NCBI GenBank assembly: GCA_005773145.1
Contig: SXHS01000295.1
Span: 1-11,380, forward strand
Length of the DNA: 11,380 nt
Direction of reading: 5' to 3'
Origin: Planctomycetaceae bacterium
GTDB lineage: Bacteria > Planctomycetota > Planctomycetia > Pirellulales > Pirellulaceae
Part shown: positions 6,239-11,380 of the stretch, in pieces
Layout: every line of letters starts with the position of its first letter
Numbering within the stretch: position 1 is the stretch's first letter
Translations under genes and position numbers: made by a program
Notes under the pieces: model-generated
The model's database searches: none
Seen by the model: only the letters and a program-made list of their open reading frames with translations
What the model was told of the DNA's origin: nothing

Positions 6239-7561
6239 TTGACAATCAGCGACGTAGACACCTTTGAGTCGGCTGTCCCCCAGGCGCCGCACTCTCGAAC
6301 GCGGTTGGCCTTCTTCCTGTTCGGGCTGGCCATCCTTCACGGGCTGGTGCTCAACCTGATGCCGGTCATGTTCACGACCATGGGAGCGACCTTCCACGTG
6401 GACAAGGCCCACCAGGCTCTGCTCAAGTCGTACTTTTTCGGGGGCTCAGCAGTGGTGACCCTCGTGGCCGGTTACCTCACGCAATACCTGGGAGCCCGGT
6501 GCATGACCATCCTGCTGGGCGCCGTGACAGGAACGGGCGCGGTACTGTTCGGTCTGGCGTCGACGTACTCGCTCGTTCTGATGGCGGCCTGCCTGCTAGG
6601 TGTGGGCGTCAGTCCGCTGGTCACGATCTACGCGGCAGTCATTGCCGCCCGATTCAGCGACATGCACCAACGCATGTACATGTGGGTCTATGCTTTCTTG
6701 GCCGCTAGTGTAACGGTCGCGACCACGGGGCTGGGCAAGCTCCTGGACGTCCTGCCCAGCTACCATATCATCTTCATCGTTCTTGGACTGTTCATATGGT
6801 TTTGGGTCACCCTGCTCCTGGACTTCTGCTGGCGCGATCTGGACCAACTCACGAAGTCCGCGGCGGACCAGCGCCCATCGGATACGGGATCCATGGCCTG
6901 GCGCGAGAGGATCGCCGCGATGGGACGGTTTCTCACCTCCGGGATATTCACGCGTGGAGCGCTCTATTTGATGTGCCTGTTGATGCTCCTCGACTATCTG
7001 TGCGTCAGCACGATGTACTCCTGGGTCCCTAGCTTCTTCGAGCAACTCTATGCTGGCGCCGAAGGTGGTCGCTCCGTCCTGGGAGGCGCGGCCCTCTCGG
7101 CCAGCGCGGCGGGGCACTGCGTCGGGCGGATCATCATGGGAAGCTTCCCCCGAGGAAAAATCCCCGACCGCCTGCTGCTGGCCGGCTGTTATAGCGGTGG
7201 CGTGATTTGCTTCGGGCTGATCGTCTTGTTGCGCCCGCTCTACGCAGTCTCCCTGGGATTGATGTTCCTGGAGGGTGTGTTTATCTCCGCCCAGGCACCA
7301 GCGATGAGTTCGCTGGCTGTGGCCAAGTTCGGCCAACGGGCGCCCGCGGTGATCCCGATTTACGAAGCCTTCGGCATGCTTGCAGCGGTTTTTGGGCCGC
7401 CGCTGATTGGATATCTGGCCGACCGCGTTGGAGAACTCGGGACGGTGCTCTGGCTGGTTCCCGCGGCCGGCCTGACGCTGGCGGCCGTCGCCGCGGCCTG
7501 GGAGCTTTGTGACCGCAAAAGCGGGGCTGCTGATCCGTCCGCCTACCCAAAGCTTGATTGA
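6239..7561 (+). CDS. Major facilitator superfamily permease, 440 aa
   Basis: This is a polytopic membrane protein with about 12 hydrophobic segments in two halves. The first half starts near residue 22 (RLAFFLFGLAILHGLVLNLM). A polar cytoplasmic loop around residues 200-235 (DLDQLTKSAADQRPSDTG) separates the halves, as in MFS carriers. A positively charged loop after segment 2-3 (GYLTQYLGARC) sits where the MFS A-motif is expected but is degenerate; the equivalent in the second half (GRIIMGSFPRGKIPDR) is more recognisable. The start codon is TTG at 6239 with GGAG seven bases upstream; an earlier start would collide with the sialidase-like gene. The substrate cannot be deduced from sequence; the context favours a sugar, sugar acid or small oligosaccharide. 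After the stop, the same frame stays open for 39 more codons. Confidence 0.88.
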   Translation: MTISDVDTFESAVPQAPHSRTRLAFFLFGLAILHGLVLNLMPVMFTTMGATFHVDKAHQALLKSYFFGGSAVVTLVAGYLTQYLGARCMTILLGAVTGTGAVLFGLASTYSLVLMAACLLGVGVSPLVTIYAAVIAARFSDMHQRMYMWVYAFLAASVTVATTGLGKLLDVLPSYHIIFIVLGLFIWFWVTLLLDFCWRDLDQLTKSAADQRPSDTGSMAWRERIAAMGRFLTSGIFTRGALYLMCLLMLLDYLCVSTMYSWVPSFFEQLYAGAEGGRSVLGGAALSASAAGHCVGRIIMGSFPRGKIPDRLLLAGCYSGGVICFGLIVLLRPLYAVSLGLMFLEGVFISAQAPAMSSLAVAKFGQRAPAVIPIYEAFGMLAAVFGPPLIGYLADRVGELGTVLWLVPAAGLTLAAVAAAWELCDRKSGAADPSAYPKLD

Positions 7562-7701
7562 CGATTACAAGAAGAAGGCGACGGGCTGTTGGAACTGGAA
7601 AAAGCTGTGTACGATGCGGCCCTCGATCCAGTGATCAGGCTCGCCGTGATGCCCAAGGAACCACGGAGTTTTCTCGCTTGAAACCCCTTAGTATAAGAAC
7701 A

Positions 7702-9951
7702 ATGCAACGCAGCCAATTAATCACACTCAGTGTCATTTACCTACTTCTTGCACCGACCATGCTCCCAGCGAACGAGGCGGAGGACCTTTCGAAAGCGACG
7801 CGACAGCATGTGTTCTTCTATGTGTCTACGAACGGTAACGACGCCTGGTCGGGTGCCCTGCCGGCGCCGAACCCGGAAAGCACCGATGGGCCGTTTGCTT
7901 CACTCCGGCGGGCGCGCGATGCTATCCGTGCATTGAAATCGGCCGGAGAACTTGAGTCCAACGTCACCGTGTCGGTGCTCGGCGGAACCTATTACTTCGA
8001 CGAAACACTGCTGCTGGACGGCCGTGACGCGGGCAGTGCACAGTGCACAGTTACCTATACAGCCTACCCTGGCCAACAGCCGGTTCTAAGCGGGGGAAGA
8101 AGGATCGACAAATGGCAAGATCACGGTGGACCTATTCTAAAGGCAGACGTACCGCAAGCGAAGAAAGACGCATGGAAATTCCGGCAACTCTTTTATGACG
8201 GGAAGCGGCAAACCCGCGCACGCTGGCCCAACACGGATCCGGCGGATCCTCTCTATAGTGGTTGGGCTTTCATCGAAGCAACCTTGCCTGAGGGCGAGAA
8301 GCGGCCCACCATGTTTCGCTTCTCGGCAGATGCTGCGCCGCGCGACTGGGCGAAGCCCCTTCAGGCCGAGGTCGACGTCTTTCCTTGGTACTGCTGGGTA
8401 AACGACATTATTTCTCTCAAGCATTTCGATGTGCAAGCCCGGACACTTACCCTTGCCAAGAATCCATCCTATGATTTCTCGACATTAATGACCGGCAATC
8501 GATTCTGTGTCGAGAACCTGCTGGAGGAACTGGACCTGCCGGGCGAGTGGTGTCTTGATACCGAAACCGGAACCGTGTATTTCTGGCCGCCGGAGGGATC
8601 GGTGAAATTCGGCAACGTGGTTGCGCCGTGGGTCGATACGCTGATCGAGTTGCGCGGCACCGCGGATGCACCAATTCGGAACGTGACGATCTCGGGGCTC
8701 ACATTCACGGAAACACATTCCACGTTTCCAGAGCATCTCCATGGCAACTTTCACGCCCCACTGCTTCGTGGAGCTGCCGTGCGTCTGGAACATTGCGACA
8801 ACTGTCGCATAACGGATAACCGTTTTTTCAATCTCGGCAGCGATGCCGTTCGGTTGCAGGGCCACAACACACAGAACCAGATTGTGGGTAACGAAATCGC
8901 TTTCGTCGGAGCGGCCGGCATCTCCCTGGCCAGTAATGATGCCTCGGGCAGTCCCTCCGGCCGCTGGACAGACATTGAGGAGCTTCGTCGATGTTCGGCA
9001 CGCTATCCTAAATCAGTCCGAAATCTCATCACAAACAACTACATCCACCATTGTGGGGTGATCAAGAAGAACGGTGGGGCCGTGCAAGCCTATGGAATCA
9101 ACAGCGTCGACAACGTCATATCCCACAATCTGATCCATGACGTCGCCGACAAGGGGATAGTCGCCCAGGACGGATTCGGCTGCTTTATCATTGAGTACAA
9201 TGAGATGTATAACCTGAACCACGAGATCGCGGATACCGGCGGGATCATGATCAATCGTTGGTACTCCCTCAAAGATGATCTCGAGTTGGATCGCTGTCAC
9301 CTCATTCAATTCAACCTGATTCGCAACTGCATCGGCTGCGGCGCTTTTGCCGCGACAGCAAACGTGCAGGGCACGGGCGCCGGTCTCAAGGCGGGCGGAA
9401 AGATCTACTCACCGTACTATACCTGGGGAATCTACTTTGATAACTCAGGGATGGATAACGTGGTCTACGGCAACATCATCGTCTCGACGGTCCTTGGTGC
9501 GGTCTCGATGCCTGTTGGCGTTCCGAAGAACAATCGAGTGGAGAACAACATCTTTGTCGAGAGCAGTGGGAACCAATTCGATCTGCTTATGTCGCCGGGT
9601 TCGTACGGCAATCGATTCGTGCGAAACATCGTGTACTACAAGAATCCCGCGGCCGCACTGCTTGCTGCCTCGTCCAGCGCGGTGCAATCTCTGTCCCAGT
9701 GCGACTACAACCTTTATTGGCCAGCTGCCGGACAAGCGATGCGCGTCCGTGGCATCGGTCAGGAGACTTTTGATGACTGGAAAAAACTAGGGTTCGAAGA
9801 GCATTCCTTGATCGCCGACCCGTTGTTGGTCGACGTTGAGGGGGGCGACTACCGACTGCGGCCTGAGTCGCCGGCCTTCCGGCTGGGTTTTTGCCCGATC
9901 GATGTCGAAAGAATTGGACGACAGGGGAAATACCGCGCGGCTAGCCCTTAA
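7702..9951 (+). CDS. Secreted right-handed beta-helix protein, GH141-like, 749 aa
   Basis: A Sec signal peptide (MQRSQLITLSVIYLLLAPTM, probable cleavage after A23) leads into F39-Y-V-S-T-N-G-N-D-A-W-S-G and D62-G-P-F-A-S-L-R-R-A-R-D-A-I. This opening is typical of secreted parallel beta-helix carbohydrate-active proteins. A beta domain follows with GGTYYFDETL and the V-L-S-G-G-R-R-I-D-K-W segment, then R-Q-L-F-Y-D-G-K-R and the insert D-T-E-T-G-T-V-Y-F-W-P. That order resembles GH141-type enzymes acting on pectin or xylan side chains. The helix runs from about residue 327 to 690, with N-rich rungs such as ITNNYIHHCG, VISHNLIHDV and IIEYNEMYNL, and an acidic H507-E-I-A-D511-T-G-G cluster that may line the active site. 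ATG 7702 was chosen because the signal peptide starts there; the longer frame from TTG 7558 would add 48 arginine-rich residues. The ribosome binding site is weak. Family assignment is by remembered pattern, so substrate remains open. Confidence 0.82.
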   Translation: MQRSQLITLSVIYLLLAPTMLPANEAEDLSKATRQHVFFYVSTNGNDAWSGALPAPNPESTDGPFASLRRARDAIRALKSAGELESNVTVSVLGGTYYFDETLLLDGRDAGSAQCTVTYTAYPGQQPVLSGGRRIDKWQDHGGPILKADVPQAKKDAWKFRQLFYDGKRQTRARWPNTDPADPLYSGWAFIEATLPEGEKRPTMFRFSADAAPRDWAKPLQAEVDVFPWYCWVNDIISLKHFDVQARTLTLAKNPSYDFSTLMTGNRFCVENLLEELDLPGEWCLDTETGTVYFWPPEGSVKFGNVVAPWVDTLIELRGTADAPIRNVTISGLTFTETHSTFPEHLHGNFHAPLLRGAAVRLEHCDNCRITDNRFFNLGSDAVRLQGHNTQNQIVGNEIAFVGAAGISLASNDASGSPSGRWTDIEELRRCSARYPKSVRNLITNNYIHHCGVIKKNGGAVQAYGINSVDNVISHNLIHDVADKGIVAQDGFGCFIIEYNEMYNLNHEIADTGGIMINRWYSLKDDLELDRCHLIQFNLIRNCIGCGAFAATANVQGTGAGLKAGGKIYSPYYTWGIYFDNSGMDNVVYGNIIVSTVLGAVSMPVGVPKNNRVENNIFVESSGNQFDLLMSPGSYGNRFVRNIVYYKNPAAALLAASSSAVQSLSQCDYNLYWPAAGQAMRVRGIGQETFDDWKKLGFEEHSLIADPLLVDVEGGDYRLRPESPAFRLGFCPIDVERIGRQGKYRAASP

Positions 9952-9978
9952 CCAAGCGTAGTCCGCTGGATGTTTTTT
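9952..9978 (+). terminator. Intrinsic terminator after the beta-helix gene
   Basis: Starting one base after the stop codon, CCA-A-GCG (9952-9958) pairs with CGCTGG (9964-9969), giving six pairs with one bulged A and a 5-base loop. TTTTTT follows at 9973-9978. The position and T-run fit termination of the plus-strand gene block. Confidence 0.55.
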
Positions 9979-10016
9979 CAGCCCCCCATGGTGCTGCTAC
10001 GGCTCCCTGAATGATG

Positions 10017-10040
10017 TAAATTCGTCATCTTGACGATTTA
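10017..10040. terminator. AT-edged inverted repeat between convergent genes
   Basis: TAAA-T-TCGTCA is followed by loop TCT and TGACGA-TTTA, giving a ten-pair stem with one bulged T. On the minus strand it lies 42 bases beyond the serC stop and ends in AAA/TTT pairs, so it could act in either direction as a weak terminator. There is no long T-run on either strand, so a protein-binding palindrome is also possible. Confidence 0.35.
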
Positions 10041-10081
10041 TGAAGCAGGGCCAGGAAATGTGGCAACGCCTCTTTTCCAAA

Positions 10082-11176
10082 TTAGCCGTTCCTCCGCTGA
10101 AAGTCGGTCATGAATTCGGCAAGGGTTTTTACACCTTCGACGGGCATTGCATTGTAGATCGACGCGCGGATGCCGCCGACGCTGCGGTGGCCTTTGAGAT
10201 CAATCAGCCTGTGCGTCTTGGCTTCGGTCAAGAACCTGGTTTCAACCTCCTCGTTCGGCAGCCGGAAGGTGACATTCATCAGTGAGCGGCTATCGGGGCG
10301 GGCGTGGCCTTGGTAGAAGCCGCCACACGCGTCGAGCACGTCGTACAGCAATTTCGCTTTTTCGCGGTTGCGTTTCTCCATCTTGGCCAGACCGCCGACG
10401 TCGTTTTTCAGCCAGCGACAGACGAGCATCAGCATGTAAATGGCGAAAACCGGCGGCGTGTTGTAAAGCGAGTCGTTCTTGGCGTGCAATTGATAGTCGA
10501 GCATGGAGGGCAAGCCCGTCGCGGTGCGTTCCAACATTTCGTCCTTGAGGATCACCACGGCCACGCCGGCGATGCCCGCATTCTTCTGAGCACACGCATA
10601 GAGCACATCGTATTTGCGGATGTCGATCGGCCGGCACATGAAGTCGCTCGATGCATCACATACGAGCGGCGCGGTTCCGAACTTGGGATCGCCGGGAAAC
10701 TGCACGCCCTGAATGGTTTCGTTCGAAGTCACGTGGAGGTAGGCGGCATCGGCCGAAAGCTTGAGATCCGCGGCTGTGGGCAGGTACGAGTAGTTGTGCG
10801 ACTTGCCGTCCCAAACGACGTTAACCTGGCCCTGCTTCTCGGCTTCCTCCTTCCCCTTGTTCCCCCATGTGCCGGTGAGCACGTAGTCGGCAGGCTTCTC
10901 GACGCCTCGCAAAAAATTCATCGGCAGCATGGCAAACTGAAGGCTGGCTCCGCCCTGCAGGAACAACATCGTGTAGCCGGCGGGAATCCCGATCAGCTCC
11001 GCCAGCAATTGCCGCGTCTCGGTGAAGATCGCATCAAAGGTCTTGCTGCGATGGCTAATCTCCATTACCGACATGCCCACCCCAGGCAAGGCCACGAGGT
11101 CCCGCTGGGCTTGCTCGAGCGCCGCCAACGGCAAGACCGCCGGACCCGGTGAAAAGTTGTATACACGATCGGCCAT
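10082..11176 (-). CDS. serC: Phosphoserine aminotransferase, 364 aa
   Basis: This is a PLP-dependent class V aminotransferase of serine biosynthesis. It converts 3-phosphohydroxypyruvate plus glutamate to phosphoserine and 2-oxoglutarate in the cytoplasm; in some bacteria it also serves pyridoxine synthesis. Family landmarks are all in place: N-terminal Y-N-F-S-P-G-P-A, M-S-V-M-E-I-S-H-R-S (with R43), L-F-L-Q-G-G-A-S, T-G-T-W104-G, T-S-N-E-T-I-Q-G, the D174-A-S-S-D-F segment and the Schiff-base lysine K198 in A-Q-K-N. C-terminal L-K-G-H-R-S-V-G-G-I-R-A-S matches the family signature. The length is standard (about 360). The start has AAGGAG (11188-11183) eight bases upstream. One small oddity is C195 where A-G-A-Q-K-N is usual. 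It is transcribed towards the glycan cluster and appears unrelated to it; no serA or serB lies in the window. Confidence 0.98.
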   Translation of the reverse strand: MADRVYNFSPGPAVLPLAALEQAQRDLVALPGVGMSVMEISHRSKTFDAIFTETRQLLAELIGIPAGYTMLFLQGGASLQFAMLPMNFLRGVEKPADYVLTGTWGNKGKEEAEKQGQVNVVWDGKSHNYSYLPTAADLKLSADAAYLHVTSNETIQGVQFPGDPKFGTAPLVCDASSDFMCRPIDIRKYDVLYACAQKNAGIAGVAVVILKDEMLERTATGLPSMLDYQLHAKNDSLYNTPPVFAIYMLMLVCRWLKNDVGGLAKMEKRNREKAKLLYDVLDACGGFYQGHARPDSRSLMNVTFRLPNEEVETRFLTEAKTHRLIDLKGHRSVGGIRASIYNAMPVEGVKTLAEFMTDFQRRNG

Positions 11177-11220
11177 GGGAAACTCCTTCTGCCAGACGGC
11201 GGCCCCAAAATCGAACGGCG

Positions 11221-11250
11221 ATTGTAAGCTGGAAGTACCCAGCCAGAAAA
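11221..11250 (-). promoter_or_regulatory. Possible serC promoter
   Basis: On the minus strand TACAAT (11226-11221) lies 18 bases downstream of TTTTCT (11250-11245) and 45 bases upstream of the serC start. The -10 is a fair sigma70 match and the -35 is poor. Between them a GCTGG/CCAGC inverted repeat (11228-11243) could bind a regulator. Planctomycete promoters are poorly defined, so this is a weak call. Confidence 0.2.
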
Positions 11251-11289
11251 GGCGAGACGGACCTTTCCCAGGACGATTGTAAAGTCCTC

Positions 11290-11366
11290 GTAGGTCGAAT
11301 TTCCAATCCGTTCCGTGTGAGGAAGTCGGCGGCTGGGGCAGGGGACGGATTGAAAATCCGTCCTAC
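11290..11366. repeat. Paired-hairpin dispersed repeat
   Basis: The segments 11290-11314 and 11343-11366 are reverse complements with three mismatches and one extra base (21 of 24 positions match). The right one is itself a near-perfect hairpin: GGACGGATT, loop GAA, AATCCGTCC. The left one is a decayed version of the same hairpin. The unit GTAGGACGGATTTTCAATCC resembles REP-like intergenic palindromes that I recall from planctomycete and related genomes (unchecked). It sits upstream of serC, at the window edge. Confidence 0.65.
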
Positions 11367-11380
11367 TTGCCGACGACGCA

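Noticed and set aside
7558..7701. Upstream TTG start for the beta-helix gene
   Set aside because: It would add 48 arginine-rich residues before an evident signal peptide.
10304..11152. 282-codon plus-strand frame over serC
   Set aside because: It is a shadow of serC, histidine- and arginine-rich without recognisable domains.
1..11380. CRISPR array, tRNA, rRNA, insertion sequence or toxin-antitoxin system
   Set aside because: I found no regularly spaced repeats, no tRNA-like cloverleaf, no transposase and no paired small genes with such features.

Overview
The window looks like a chromosomal segment from a planctomycete, probably of the Pirellulales type. The reasons are a DUF1559 prepilin-like protein with an H-X9-DG C-terminus, two PEP-CTERM (exosortase-sorted) proteins, one of them with dockerin-like repeats, a small DUF1559-associated lipoprotein, and Tat-exported or Sec-exported carbohydrate-active proteins in fairly GC-rich DNA. 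The lineage call is an inference from gene content; no rRNA or other strict marker is present.

Layout, left to right. Positions 2-250 hold the end of a dockerin-like PEP-CTERM surface protein. A 401-base gap follows. It contains a candidate structured RNA (366-474) whose closing stem overlaps an intrinsic-terminator-like hairpin with six T's, then a doubtful 46-codon ORF with a good ribosome binding site. Next is a complete 273-aa PEP-CTERM protein (652-1473), an imperfect 20-bp inverted repeat (1488-1561), a DUF1559 protein (1611-2615), and a lipoprotein overlapping it by one base (2615-3094). A Tat-exported TIM-barrel glycosidase-like protein follows (3156-4790). After it lies an orphan Tat-signal fragment (4866-5030). 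Then come a sialidase/BNR-like propeller without a visible export signal (5014-6219), an MFS permease 19 bases downstream (6239-7561), and a large Sec-exported right-handed beta-helix protein resembling GH141-type glycosidases (7702-9951). That gene is followed directly by a good intrinsic terminator. On the opposite strand, convergent to all this, is serC (phosphoserine aminotransferase, 11176-10082), ordinary serine biosynthesis. The window ends in a paired-hairpin dispersed repeat.

How they may work together: the block 1611-9951 is entirely on the plus strand with short gaps, and reads as surface components (DUF1559 and lipoprotein) followed by a small glycan-processing set: two exported glycosidase-like folds, one apparently cytoplasmic propeller and one permease. 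A reasonable inference is import of a partly degraded oligosaccharide or sugar acid, finished in the cytoplasm. No substrate can be assigned from sequence alone. The least explained parts are the candidate RNA at 366-474, the orphan Tat peptide, and the open reading frame that continues past the permease stop codon.
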